From NCBI RefSeq assembly GCF_003814745.1, contig NZ_RKRD01000005.1:1-58072 (forward strand): a stretch of 58,072 nt of DNA, written 5' to 3'. The notes beneath the pieces were generated by a model that saw only the letters and a list, made by a program, of their open reading frames with translations, made no database searches and was not told the origin of the DNA. Positions within the stretch are counted from its first letter, which is position 1. The number at the start of each line of letters is the position of its first letter. The stretch comes from Hydrogenoanaerobacterium saccharovorans (lineage in GTDB: Bacteria; Bacillota; Clostridia; Oscillospirales; Ruminococcaceae). Position numbers and translations under genes: made by a program. Below, piece after piece: positions 18,090 to 27,450 of the stretch.

Positions 18090-18896
18090 ATGTATGTGGA
18101 TTTTAGTCAGGCAATGCAGCCTGAACCCAGCCCCCGTGTTTATTTGGAGTCTGTCTACCACCTTAGTGCGGATAAGTCTTACCATGTATATCACAACCCT
18201 TTGCCCTGTGGCAGTTATATTTTGATTTATGTCACATCGGGTGAAGGTGTTATGCATTGCAGCGAAAAAACATTTTCTTTAACCTCAGGTACAGTTTTGC
18301 TGGCAACGCCCTATTACCAAAAGTTCGAGTACTACACCAACGGCGAACAATGGGGGTTTTGGTGGTTTGAGTTTTATAGTGATTTTGTCCCATTTGAGGT
18401 GAATACGAACTATCAAATTCAAATGGACAGTTTTCTTTCGCAACTTTGTGAATATAGTTTAAGCCTTCATAAGCAAGAAAAGCTCTCGGCTTCTTCCGCA
18501 ATGTTATCAAGTTTACTCACACTCATATCCCATCAACTTACCGAAGAGAGCCATACGGACTGCAAGCGCAATTTGCTATACAAAGCCCAATTGTACATTA
18601 AAGAGAATCTTGCGCATGTAACGGTAGCTGCACTCGCACGGGCAGTGGGCTTAAACGAGCGCGCCTTGCGCAGTTTATTTAATGAATATGAAAATAAGTC
18701 GCCGAAAGACTATATTTTATCGGTAAAATATAATACAGCTTGTTATATGCTAAAAAACACGACAAAAAGCATAGGTGAAATATCGAACCTTTTGGGGTTT
18801 TCCAGTCAATTTCATTTCAGCAAAGCATTTAAAGAACACTTTGGGCTTACACCAAGTTCTTACCGCGACAAAGAATATTGGAGCGATTATCTTTAA
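18090..18896 (+). CDS. AraC-family regulator, divergent from URO-D paralog 1
   Basis: This 268-residue protein has an N-terminal cupin-like ligand domain (about 1-150, with the GSYILIYVTSGEG strand and a SGTVLLATPYY turn) and a C-terminal double helix-turn-helix ending in FSSQFHFSKAFKEHFGLTPS. ATG 18090 has GGAGG upstream; GTG 18075 overlaps that site. The divergent arrangement suggests that it controls the URO-D-family gene in response to a sugar-like effector. Confidence 0.88.
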   Translation: MYVDFSQAMQPEPSPRVYLESVYHLSADKSYHVYHNPLPCGSYILIYVTSGEGVMHCSEKTFSLTSGTVLLATPYYQKFEYYTNGEQWGFWWFEFYSDFVPFEVNTNYQIQMDSFLSQLCEYSLSLHKQEKLSASSAMLSSLLTLISHQLTEESHTDCKRNLLYKAQLYIKENLAHVTVAALARAVGLNERALRSLFNEYENKSPKDYILSVKYNTACYMLKNTTKSIGEISNLLGFSSQFHFSKAFKEHFGLTPSSYRDKEYWSDYL

Positions 18897-18944
18897 AAGA
18901 ATAGTGGCAGTATCCTTGCTGCTGTTATTGAGATTAAAAATTAT

Positions 18945-18994
18945 AAAAACAGACAAAATGTCCACTTTTATTGGTTATTTTGTCTGTTTTTTGT
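18945..18994 (+). terminator. Terminator after the AraC gene
   Basis: AAAAACAGACAAAAT pairs with ATTTTGTCTGTTTTT and ends in a T-tract. Confidence 0.88.
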
Positions 18995-19180
18995 CAAAAT
19001 CAATTAGATGTTTCGCCGAAAATAATACTAAATTTCGTCAATCAAAAAATAGTACTATAAAACGAAAGCCAATGTATTTACGTAAAAGCCTTTAGTGTGT
19101 AAGATAAGAATAGAGTTATTTATAGATATTTTTACCGACATAACGGTTTTAACACAAGATGATAAAGGAGCACCAACATT

Positions 19181-20362
19181 ATGGCACAAATAGAACAAGA
19201 TTCAAGGTTCATAGCCACCCACTTGGGCGATGATTACGAAAAGTACTTGGGTGCAGTGGTTCCGCCTGTTTTTATGAATTCGCTGCACGTATTCCCGAAT
19301 ACACAAGCATATTTAAATTTTGATATTACAGACCCCGAGCAATACACTTACGGCCGTGTAGCCAACCCCACGGTACGTATTGTAGAGCAAAAAATTGCCG
19401 CTTTGGAAAAAGGCGCGATGGCACTGTGTTTTGCCTCGGGTATGGCAGCGGCAACCACTGCAGTTTTATCTGTTTGCAAAGCGGGCAGCCATGTAATTTG
19501 TGTTAAAAATATTTACGGCCCTATGAAGAACTTTTTAGAGCAGTACTGTGTTCAGACGCTGAATATGAGTGTTACCTTTGTAAAAGGAGATTGCATAGAA
19601 GATTTTGAGGCGGCAATTACCGACCATACGCACATGATTATTTTAGAGAGCCCAACCTCTTTGGTTTTTACTTTGCAAGATTTAGCAGCAATTGCAAAGC
19701 TGGCAAAAAAACACCACATCACCACCTATATTGACAATACGTATTGCACGCCTCTTTACCAAAACCCATTGGAGCTTGGTATCGATTTGGTGATGCATAC
19801 TACTTCTAAATATCTGGGAGGACATAGCGACTTGATTGGCGGCGTTCTAGTGAGCAATGACCACGAATTTATGCAAAAAAAAGTATCGGTCATGCGTGAG
19901 TTCTTGGGGGGGATTTCAGGGCCTGCGGAAGCATGGCTCGTTATGCGTGGTATTCGCTCACTAGAAGTGCGCCTCCCGGTTCATCAACAAACCGCTTTAC
20001 AAGTTGCAAACTTTTTAGAAGGTCATCCGTTGGTAGAGCGGGTATATTATCCCGGTCTCAAAAGTCACCCGCAGTACGAATTGGCGCAACGCCAGCAAAA
20101 AGGCAGCTGCGGTTTGCTCAGCTTTGAACTGAAGACTGACCCCGATACCACCAGAAAATTTGTTGATAGCCTAAAACTGTTTAAAATCGGAGTATCTTGG
20201 GGAGGTTTTGAAAGCCTTGTCAGTTTGCCTTGCTACAACAGTTCTGAACAAACATGCAGCTGGTTGGGCTGTTCGCGCGGAATTGTACGTATCCATTGCG
20301 GACTGGAAGGTGCAGAGAATCTGATTGAAGACCTGCGTCAAGCACTGGAGCAGATAAAATAA
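19181..20362 (+). CDS. Cys/Met-metabolism PLP-dependent enzyme
   Basis: This 393-residue enzyme of the cystathionine gamma-synthase/methionine gamma-lyase family has YGRVANPT (Y57, R59), D185 for the PLP ring nitrogen and the Schiff-base K210 in TTSKYLGGHSD. Members catalyse beta- or gamma-elimination or replacement on sulfur amino acids; the exact reaction cannot be fixed from sequence. It is preceded by AAAGGAG and followed after 74 bases by the CUT1 binding-protein gene, with no terminator between, so it may be cotranscribed with sugar genes. Confidence 0.88.
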   Translation: MAQIEQDSRFIATHLGDDYEKYLGAVVPPVFMNSLHVFPNTQAYLNFDITDPEQYTYGRVANPTVRIVEQKIAALEKGAMALCFASGMAAATTAVLSVCKAGSHVICVKNIYGPMKNFLEQYCVQTLNMSVTFVKGDCIEDFEAAITDHTHMIILESPTSLVFTLQDLAAIAKLAKKHHITTYIDNTYCTPLYQNPLELGIDLVMHTTSKYLGGHSDLIGGVLVSNDHEFMQKKVSVMREFLGGISGPAEAWLVMRGIRSLEVRLPVHQQTALQVANFLEGHPLVERVYYPGLKSHPQYELAQRQQKGSCGLLSFELKTDPDTTRKFVDSLKLFKIGVSWGGFESLVSLPCYNSSEQTCSWLGCSRGIVRIHCGLEGAENLIEDLRQALEQIK

Positions 20363-20436
20363 TATTGTACCTCTGCCGCCTGAATGGCGTGCAACGATAG
20401 AATCATAGCAGAAACCAAATTTGAAAGGAGTAACTC

Positions 20437-21777
20437 ATGAAAATCAAACTGTGTGCATTCATCTTGGCTGTTACTGTATTGTTTACAGCATGCGGCAAAG
20501 CCGCAAACCCTGCAAACCCGTCCGAAAGCAATGCGACTTCTGCCGGTGAAAAAGTTACAATTCGTATGATTGAATCATTGACAAGCCCCGAAAGAACCGC
20601 AGTACTGCGTGCCATTGCAGACAAATTTGAAGAAGAGAATAAAAATGTTAAAGTAGAAATTATCTCGCCTCCGCTAGAGGGCGCTGACCAAAAAATTTCT
20701 CAAATGCTTATGGCAAAACAACCGTTAGACGTAGTTGAGGTGCGTGAACAAACCGCCGCTCAGTTTATTAACAACCAGTGGCTTGCACCTTTGGATACCT
20801 ACATGGAAACATGGGAAGGCAATGATACATTGACGCCTGCAGCCAAATCGGCGCTTTCTCAAATAGGCGATAAAGCCTATCTTATCCCTTACGGATTTTA
20901 CCAGAGACTTTTATTCTACCGTGCAGACTGGTTTAAAGATGCGGGGCTGCAGCCGCCCAAAACCTACGAAGATATTTATAAAGCAGGTAAAGTATTAACC
21001 GACCCATCCAAAAACCGCTACGGCTGGTCTTTCCGCGGAGGAAAAGGCGGCGTAAATATGATGGATATGCTGTATTGGGCATATATCGGCAACGATAAAC
21101 TGGCTGCCCCCACTGCGGCGTATTTCTTGAAAGACGGCAACGGCAAAACTATTTTCAGTACGCCTGAAGCAAAACAAGCGTTGGAGTTTAACAAAAAATT
21201 GTACAAAGATACCGCACCGAAAGATGCGATTGCATGGGGATTCAGCGAAATGGTGCAGGGCTTTATCGGCGGCACAACCGCTATGATTGTGCAGGACCCT
21301 GAGGTGATTCCTACCTGCCAGCAGAACATGAAAGAGGGCGAATGGGCAGTGCAGGTTCTCCCCGTCGGTCCATCCGGACAAGCCGTATTCCCCAATGGCT
21401 ATGCGGGTTGGGGTATGACCTCTTATACGCAAAACCCCGATATGGTAGCAAAGTTTATTTTGTTCCTTTCAAATGAAGAAAACAATACACATTTTGCAAA
21501 AGAATATTCTACTATTCCTATCCATACTACCGCACCTGAAATTGATAAAAGCTTTGTTGAAGGCCCGTTCTCGGTATTTGTTGAAATGGGCAAACAACCA
21601 GATGTATTCTGCTTTGGTTCGGCTCCGCAAAGCTACGAGGCATTCGGCGAGTACTTTAATACGGTGGATCAACAATATCAAAAGTACTACAACGACCAAA
21701 TTTCCGCGGATGAAATGCTGTCTTACTTAGATAAATATTGGTCGGATGCATATGCAAAAGAAGGGCAAAAGTGGTAA
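20437..21777 (+). CDS. CUT1 sugar-binding lipoprotein
   Basis: This 446-residue family 1 extracellular solute-binding protein has a lipoprotein signal ending in LFTAC (C19) and then an Ala/Pro/Ser linker. It delivers an oligosaccharide to the two permeases encoded downstream; the GH36 gene in the same unit points to raffinose, melibiose or related galactosides. GAAAGGAG precedes the start. Confidence 0.92.
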   Translation: MKIKLCAFILAVTVLFTACGKAANPANPSESNATSAGEKVTIRMIESLTSPERTAVLRAIADKFEEENKNVKVEIISPPLEGADQKISQMLMAKQPLDVVEVREQTAAQFINNQWLAPLDTYMETWEGNDTLTPAAKSALSQIGDKAYLIPYGFYQRLLFYRADWFKDAGLQPPKTYEDIYKAGKVLTDPSKNRYGWSFRGGKGGVNMMDMLYWAYIGNDKLAAPTAAYFLKDGNGKTIFSTPEAKQALEFNKKLYKDTAPKDAIAWGFSEMVQGFIGGTTAMIVQDPEVIPTCQQNMKEGEWAVQVLPVGPSGQAVFPNGYAGWGMTSYTQNPDMVAKFILFLSNEENNTHFAKEYSTIPIHTTAPEIDKSFVEGPFSVFVEMGKQPDVFCFGSAPQSYEAFGEYFNTVDQQYQKYYNDQISADEMLSYLDKYWSDAYAKEGQKW

Positions 21778-21799
21778 ACCATTCCCTACCCGTTCTACA

Positions 21800-21841
21800 A
21801 TGCCCGCTTTCCGTTTTTCAGCGCGAAAGCGGGCATTTTTA
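21800..21841 (+). terminator. Intra-operon hairpin after the binding-protein gene
   Basis: ATGCCCGCTTTC pairs perfectly with GAAAGCGGGCAT and is followed by five T. Its position between binding protein and permease genes suggests partial termination or 3' stabilisation that keeps binding protein in excess. Confidence 0.85.
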
Positions 21842-21870
21842 ATGAAACATATTACAGGGAGTTGAGACTG

Positions 21871-22776
21871 TTGCGTAAAAAAATCTCTTTTAAAAAGAAA
21901 AACACTTTTTTTATTATTTTAATGCTGATACCCGCACTTTTTATGGTGCTCACTTTTACTTACTACCCTATGTTTAAGGGCATAGTCATGGCGTTTCAAG
22001 ATTACAACCTGTTCAATATCACCAATATCAAATGGGTAGGGCTGGATAATTTCAAAGAGCTGTTTGACCCGACCCCGAGCAATACATTTTACACTACTTT
22101 GTGGAATACCGTAAAATGGGTTGTAATTTCACTTTTCTTTCAGTTCACTATAGGGTTTGCCTTGGCTATGATGTTGAAAAAGAAGTTCCGCGGAAGCGGT
22201 ATTTACCAAGGTATTATCTTCTTCCCGTGGGCGGTATCTGGCTTTATGATTGGTATTATGTGGCGCTGGATGTTCAATGGTACCTCCGGTGTAATCAACG
22301 ATTTACTGGTAAAAATGGGGATATTACAGCAGCCGTTTGGCTTTTTGTCTGAGCAATCTTCCGCTTTGAATTCGGTTATTGTAGCGAATGTTTGGTATGG
22401 CATCCCGTTTTTTACGATTATGCTTACAGCTGCATTACAGGGTGTTCCCGATGAGTTGTACGAAGCTGCTTCGGTAGACGGAGGCTCGGCATGGAAACAG
22501 TTTTTTATGATTACACTGCCATGTATAAAGCCTGTACTTGTATTAACTTTGTTGCTGCGTGTAATTTGGATTTTCAACTTCCCTGAACTCATTTACTCCA
22601 TGACCAATGGCGGCCCGGGTGGTTCGTCACACATCATCACATCGTATATGATGGAAACAATCAAAGGGTTAGACTATGGTAAGGGTTCCGCTATCGGTGT
22701 TATTGTTATTTTAATGCTCAGTATTTACACCGTCTTTTACCTGTGTGTTACAAAATTTGATGAAATGGGGGACTAA
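21871..22776 (+). CDS. CUT1 sugar ABC permease, MalF type
   Basis: This permease of about 301 residues has six hydrophobic segments and the EAA loop EAASVDGGSAWKQFFMITLP that docks the ATPase. TTG 21871 is preferred because GGGAG lies about nine bases upstream; the in-frame TTG 21862 directly abuts it. It works with the MalG-type permease that follows after three bases. Confidence 0.88.
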   Translation: MRKKISFKKKNTFFIILMLIPALFMVLTFTYYPMFKGIVMAFQDYNLFNITNIKWVGLDNFKELFDPTPSNTFYTTLWNTVKWVVISLFFQFTIGFALAMMLKKKFRGSGIYQGIIFFPWAVSGFMIGIMWRWMFNGTSGVINDLLVKMGILQQPFGFLSEQSSALNSVIVANVWYGIPFFTIMLTAALQGVPDELYEAASVDGGSAWKQFFMITLPCIKPVLVLTLLLRVIWIFNFPELIYSMTNGGPGGSSHIITSYMMETIKGLDYGKGSAIGVIVILMLSIYTVFYLCVTKFDEMGD

Positions 22777-22779
22777 ACT

Positions 22780-23634
22780 GTGATTGTAAAAGGCAAAAAG
22801 GATCCATTAGGAATTGCTTTAAGTATTCTGAAATTTGTTATTCTATCCGTATTTCTTGTAATTGTTTTGTTCCCGTTTATCTGGATGTTTATTACTTCGA
22901 TTAAAGAAACACAGGCAGAAATCTATTCTTTCCCTATCAAATACTGGCCGGATCACCCATCCTTTGCAAACTACATCCGCATTTTTAAAGTAGGCAACTT
23001 TGGGCGTTACTTTTTAAATTCACTCGTTGTATCTACGGTTGCGGCTGTGTTTTCGGTGTTGTTTGGTATTTTTGGCGGATATGTTATTGCACGTTACAAA
23101 TTTAAAGCAAAGGGTATTGTTCTGTTTTTCTTTTTATTTACACAGATGATACCTATGTTTGTCATGCTTGCACCTTTGTACGAAATGATGGCAAAACTCA
23201 ATTTGATTAATAATTTATGGGGACTTTGTATTTTGTATATCAACATGACCATACCCTTTTCGCTGGTTACGCTGCGCGGATTTTTTCAGGGAATACCAAA
23301 AGAACTGGAAGAGGCAGCACAATTGGATGGGTGCGGAAGAATGCGTGCTCTATTTTCAGTGATAGTGCCTATCATGCTGCCCGGCATTGCATCAACTTTT
23401 ATTTTTGCATTTGTTAACTCTTGGAACGAGCTTTTTGTTTCTACCATGTTTATTGATGTGGATTCTTTGCGCACCATACCTGTTGCGCTAAACTCATTGA
23501 TTTTGAAATACGATATCAAATGGGGAGAAATGGCGGCAGGTACCATTGTTACCATTCTTCCTACTATGGCAATGTTTACATTTGCACAAAAATACATGGC
23601 ATCGGGTTTAACTGCCGGTGCTGTAAAAGGATAG
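22780..23634 (+). CDS. CUT1 sugar ABC permease, MalG type
   Basis: This 284-residue permease with six membrane segments contains the EAA loop (EAAQLDGCGRMRALFSVIVP). GTG start, with GGGGG at the end of the preceding gene serving as ribosome binding site. No ATPase gene follows; in Firmicutes such importers usually share an MsmK/UgpC-type ATPase encoded elsewhere. Confidence 0.9.
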   Translation: MIVKGKKDPLGIALSILKFVILSVFLVIVLFPFIWMFITSIKETQAEIYSFPIKYWPDHPSFANYIRIFKVGNFGRYFLNSLVVSTVAAVFSVLFGIFGGYVIARYKFKAKGIVLFFFLFTQMIPMFVMLAPLYEMMAKLNLINNLWGLCILYINMTIPFSLVTLRGFFQGIPKELEEAAQLDGCGRMRALFSVIVPIMLPGIASTFIFAFVNSWNELFVSTMFIDVDSLRTIPVALNSLILKYDIKWGEMAAGTIVTILPTMAMFTFAQKYMASGLTAGAVKG

Positions 23635-23648
23635 ACGGAGTTATCGCT

Positions 23649-25844
23649 ATGGCAATTGAATTTTTAAATCGTCAAGGCATTTTTCATCTTGCTACCAATA
23701 ATACAAGCTATGTTATCAAACTTTGGCAAAACACCTATCCTATGCATGTCTATTGGGGTGAGCGTATTGCAAACCCCAATATTGATTGGCATTTAGAAAC
23801 CCCTTACCGCCGCAGAGAACGCATACAAGGCGGCGAGGTGGGTTCGCCGCAGTTTACCAGAGAGTACTGGCCGTTTGAATACCCGTGCTATGGTACCTCT
23901 GATTTTCGTCCGCCTGCATATGAAATACAAACAGGCAATGGGCGTACTCTTTCGGATGCTCGCTACATCGAACATCATATTTATGATGGAAAAACTGCTT
24001 TGCAGGGGCTGCCCCACGTTTATACTGAGGCAGGCGATAAAGTGCAAACTCTGGAGTTGACATTGTACGATGCCTTTGCAGACCTTACCATCACCCTTGT
24101 TTACAATGTGTTTGAAGATTACGACGCCATTACAAGACACACCCGATTCTACAGCAAAAGCCAAAATCTGTTTTTGAATTCCGCTCTATCGGTGAGTGTT
24201 GACTTTAAGAATATGCCTGATGAAATGATACAGCTTTCAGGAACTGCGCTGCGTGAAAAACATCTTCACCGCCGCAAGCTGGACTGCGGTACTACCTCAG
24301 TCGATAGTACAAGAGGCATTTCTTCGCATCAGCAAAACCCGTTTTTGGCACTGGTGAATGAAAACACCACCGAGGACTATGGCGATGCCTACGGCATAGG
24401 CTTGGTGTACAGCGGCAACTTTACGGCCGCTGTACACTGCGATATGCACCGCAGCGCTCGCGTTCAAATGGGTATCAATCCTTTTCATTTTAAATGGCAG
24501 CTGCTTGCGGGAGAAAGCTTTACAACGCCCGAAGCGGTTTTGGTTTATGCTTCACACGGGTTGGGAGAAATGTCCAGGCGGTTTCACCGTTTATACCGCA
24601 AGCGGCTTTGCCGCGGGTATTATCGCGATGCTGTTCGCCCTGTGCTGCTAAATACATGGGAGGCAGCCTATTTTAATATCAACCATGATACCATTTTAAA
24701 ATATGCCGAAAAAGCGAAAGACGTAGGGGTTGAACTGCTGGTTGTGGATGACGGCTGGTTTGGAAAACGTGATGACGATACCTCTTCTTTAGGGGACTGG
24801 GTGATTAATGAAAAGAAATTCCCCGGCGGATTTCAGGTGTTGGCAAAAGATTTAAACAAGCTGGGGTTAAAGCTGGGTATTTGGGTAGAGCCTGAAATGA
24901 TCTCGCCAAACAGCGAGTTATATAGGCAACATCCCGATTGGTGCATCCATGCCGATGGGTATGTTCGCACCCAATGGCGCAATCAGTTGGTTTTAGATTT
25001 TTCGCGTGACGATGTGACAGACGCCATGATAGAGGCAATTTCGCGTGTACTTGACAGCGCGGATATATATTATGTAAAATGGGATTGCAACCGAAGGCTT
25101 ACTGAATGCGGCTCTGATGCCCTGCCCGCTGATAGGCAGGGGGAGTTTTATCACCGCTATGTGCTTAATTTATATCGCTTTCTTGAAACATTAACCCAAC
25201 GGTTTCCGCACATCTTGTTCGAAAATTGTGCTTCGGGCGGCGGACGTTTTGATGCGGGTATGATGTATTATTTCCCTCAAACATGGGTTAGTGATAACAG
25301 TGATGCCTTTGCACGATTGAAGATTCAATACGGCAGCAGTTTATGCTACCCGCCAATTGCCATTACAGCCCATATTTCGGATGTGCCCAATGAGCAACTT
25401 GGGCGCACAACTCCGCTGAGCTTTCGTCAGCATGTATCACAGCCATTTAATTTAGGTTATGAAATGGATCTTGCAAAAATGGATGAAATACAGCTGGAGC
25501 AAACGTGCGAAAACATTGCCCTTTATAAACAAATACGAGAGTTGGTACTTAACGGAGAGTTTTATCGGTTAAAAAGCCCTTACGAAGGCAATGAAACCGC
25601 CTGGATGCTGATTGCACCGGACTGCTCGCAGGCTACTGTATGGTATTATAAAGCTTTGGCTCAAGGTGAAGAAGCTTATTTAAACGTAAAGTTAAAAGGG
25701 TTAAACCCCAATGTGCGGTACTATTGCAAGCAAACAGCCCAATTTTATGAAGGTGATGTTTTGATGCGCGTGGGGCTGCCTATTCCGTGGGAAAACGGCG
25801 ATTTCTTTAGTTGCATGTGGCAATTTAAACAGGTGAAGGAATAA
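23649..25844 (+). CDS. GH36 alpha-galactosidase
   Basis: This 731-residue intracellular enzyme releases alpha-1,6-linked galactose from raffinose-type sugars. It has an N-terminal beta domain (about 1-320), a catalytic TIM barrel with VVDDGWFGKRDDD (366-377), IWVEPEM, the nucleophile D479 in YVKWDCNR and the acid/base D549 in WVSDNSDA, and a C-terminal beta domain. The length (about 730) and residue numbers match characterised Bacillaceae enzymes of this family. ATG 23649 is used; the longer frame from 23520 overlaps the permease gene and is not needed. No signal peptide, consistent with uptake of intact oligosaccharide. Confidence 0.95.
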   Translation: MAIEFLNRQGIFHLATNNTSYVIKLWQNTYPMHVYWGERIANPNIDWHLETPYRRRERIQGGEVGSPQFTREYWPFEYPCYGTSDFRPPAYEIQTGNGRTLSDARYIEHHIYDGKTALQGLPHVYTEAGDKVQTLELTLYDAFADLTITLVYNVFEDYDAITRHTRFYSKSQNLFLNSALSVSVDFKNMPDEMIQLSGTALREKHLHRRKLDCGTTSVDSTRGISSHQQNPFLALVNENTTEDYGDAYGIGLVYSGNFTAAVHCDMHRSARVQMGINPFHFKWQLLAGESFTTPEAVLVYASHGLGEMSRRFHRLYRKRLCRGYYRDAVRPVLLNTWEAAYFNINHDTILKYAEKAKDVGVELLVVDDGWFGKRDDDTSSLGDWVINEKKFPGGFQVLAKDLNKLGLKLGIWVEPEMISPNSELYRQHPDWCIHADGYVRTQWRNQLVLDFSRDDVTDAMIEAISRVLDSADIYYVKWDCNRRLTECGSDALPADRQGEFYHRYVLNLYRFLETLTQRFPHILFENCASGGGRFDAGMMYYFPQTWVSDNSDAFARLKIQYGSSLCYPPIAITAHISDVPNEQLGRTTPLSFRQHVSQPFNLGYEMDLAKMDEIQLEQTCENIALYKQIRELVLNGEFYRLKSPYEGNETAWMLIAPDCSQATVWYYKALAQGEEAYLNVKLKGLNPNVRYYCKQTAQFYEGDVLMRVGLPIPWENGDFFSCMWQFKQVKE

Positions 25845-25869
25845 TCGCTGATAAAAGTAGGAGAGAAGT

Positions 25870-26724
25870 ATGGACAACAATATTCGTGTAAATCAAGTTT
25901 TGATGCAGCAGGTGTTGGATAGCTTTTCTACCTTTACCGGAATACGTGCCACGTTTGATTATGGCGATAAGGTTTTATTCGGCAACAATTGCCGCTTGAG
26001 TAGGTTTTGTACCGAGCTGAGGACAATAGCACCTTTTGAGCAACGGTGTGTAAACTGCGATAAAGTAGCGAAAGCAGAAGTAATAAGGCAAAAAAATATT
26101 TACGTTTACAAATGCCATATGGGCTTTTGGGAAGCCATTGCACCGGTTGTAGTGCAGGGGAATATCGTATCTTACTTGACGATAGGGCAAATTGTCGATC
26201 GCAATAACAAGGTGCAAACATTTGACTTTGTATGCAATCAGTTAAAAAATCATGGAGTTGCTCAACCCACTATAGAACGTTTAAGCAAATTGATGAAAGA
26301 GTTAAAGACTTTTACCTACGATGAGGTGGAAGCGGGTGCAAAACTGCTTAAAATAACAGCAGATTATTTGAGTTATCAACAGGTTGTATCAATAAGCTAC
26401 AGTCAGCTTATTGATAAAGTGGTATATTACCTACAACACAACTATTCTCGCCCAATTACCGGCAACGATATCGAGGCAGCTACAGAATACCGCTATACTT
26501 ATATTTGCGATATTTTCAAGCAGAAAATGGGCATTACAATCACGGAATACCTTGAAAAAATTCGTATAGACCATGCAAAAGAACTTTTAGAAAACACCTC
26601 ACTCAAGATTTATGAAATTTCGGAGAAATGCGGCTACAACAGCAGTTATTATTTTGGACGCGTGTTTAAAAAGAACCTAAACTGTACCCCGCAGGAATAC
26701 CGAAAAGATAAAACTACAGGATAG
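25870..26724 (+). CDS. PocR-domain AraC-family regulator
   Basis: This 284-residue protein has an N-terminal PocR sensory domain with cysteines C41, C47, C60, C63 and C82 (CVNCDK, KCHMG), then a C-terminal AraC helix-turn-helix pair (about 185-284) ending in YYFGRVFKKNLNCTPQEY. It is the last gene of the alpha-galactoside unit and probably its activator. PocR domains bind small organic molecules; the Cys cluster may bind metal. Confidence 0.88.
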   Translation: MDNNIRVNQVLMQQVLDSFSTFTGIRATFDYGDKVLFGNNCRLSRFCTELRTIAPFEQRCVNCDKVAKAEVIRQKNIYVYKCHMGFWEAIAPVVVQGNIVSYLTIGQIVDRNNKVQTFDFVCNQLKNHGVAQPTIERLSKLMKELKTFTYDEVEAGAKLLKITADYLSYQQVVSISYSQLIDKVVYYLQHNYSRPITGNDIEAATEYRYTYICDIFKQKMGITITEYLEKIRIDHAKELLENTSLKIYEISEKCGYNSSYYFGRVFKKNLNCTPQEYRKDKTTG

Positions 26725-26798
26725 ACAAAGATGCGATAATTGTATTCAACAAGCTGCGGTATTTTATACGAACTAAAGTTGTTCATGCAAAATGTTAT

Positions 26799-26874
26799 AA
26801 AGCCTGTTCATTTCACTGTTTTCGGTCTGTTTCAATTCACAGACGGTTTATGGCTTCATGAACAGGCTTTTTTG
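26799..26874 (+). terminator. Terminator of the alpha-galactoside unit
   Basis: Outer arms AAAGCCTGTTCAT (26799-26811) and ATGAACAGGCTTT (26858-26870) pair perfectly; a small inner hairpin GTCTG/CAGAC lies between. Six T follow. Confidence 0.88.
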
Positions 26875-27173
26875 TTCTATCAATTAAATTACTAGTTTAG
26901 CATACTGAATTTTCGCTTTGTATTGCTGTATACACATTAAGCGGTACGTGGTACTAAAAAGGGCTTGTAATGTCACTTTTTTAGGTTTAACGGCATTAGT
27001 TCCTGCAATAAAAAACAAAAACCTTTAAAACTTTGAAAAAAGTAATGAACTAAACAACAAAATCATTGTGCAAACTAATTAGAATTTAAAGTTATTAAAA
27101 TACAAAATTCACAAAAATAAAGTTAGTAACAAAATAAGACTTTACATAACATATATCAGATGATAATATGTAA

Positions 27174-27189
27174 ATGTAATCAATTACAT
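27174..27189. promoter_or_regulatory. Putative LacI-type operator O1
   Basis: ATGTAATCAATTACAT is a 16-bp inverted repeat. A second site with the same outer halves lies 224 bp downstream at the start of transcription of the LacI gene. Confidence 0.55.
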
Positions 27190-27260
27190 ATTTTGCATTC
27201 AGAATAAGTAAATTTAATCCAATAAGGCTTTAAAATAATCTTTCTGAATGCTTTTATTTA

Positions 27261-27291
27261 TTGAAAATATGAAAACGATTACAATTATAAT
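27261..27291 (+). promoter_or_regulatory. Promoter candidate overlapping cre
   Basis: TTGAAA (27261-27266) and TATAAT (27286-27291) are separated by 19 bp, and the cre site lies inside the spacer. Confidence 0.4.
27270..27283. promoter_or_regulatory. CcpA cre site
   Basis: TGAAAACGATTACA fits all fixed positions of the cre consensus TGWAANCGNTNWCA. Its place ahead of a LacI/sugar importer operon points to carbon catabolite repression. Confidence 0.7.
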
Positions 27292-27364
27292 GCGACTTAC
27301 GCTTACATAATGTTTGGAATCTCACTAAAAAATGCTAAAACGTAACTGATTATTCGCTAAATCA

Positions 27365-27393
27365 TTGACTGACGTATTATATATTGGTATGAT
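27365..27393 (+). promoter_or_regulatory. Promoter of the LacI-CUT2 operon
   Basis: TTGACT (27365-27370) and TATGAT (27388-27393) have a 17-bp spacer; transcription would start near 27400, inside operator O2. Confidence 0.65.
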
Positions 27394-27397
27394 TTAA

Positions 27398-27413
27398 ATG
27401 TAATGGTTTACAT
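27398..27413. promoter_or_regulatory. Putative LacI-type operator O2
   Basis: ATGTAATGGTTTACAT has 6-bp arms and overlaps the predicted transcript start. The match with O1 in length and outer halves suggests binding by the LacI protein encoded just downstream (autoregulation by looping). Confidence 0.6.
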
Positions 27414-27450
27414 AAAGATTTGTAGCTATTGCATTTAAAGGAGGAAAGTC

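Larger units (their letters stand above)
26875..27450. other. Long AT-rich regulatory spacer
   Basis: No ORF with a ribosome binding site is seen. The stretch holds two 16-bp palindromic operators, a perfect cre site and two promoter candidates, listed separately. The rest (about 26880-27160) is AT-rich and shows no recognisable element. Confidence 0.6.

Noticed and set aside
23520..23648. N-terminal extension of the GH36 frame
   Set aside because: It overlaps the MalG-type permease gene in another frame; GH36 homology starts at ATG 23649.
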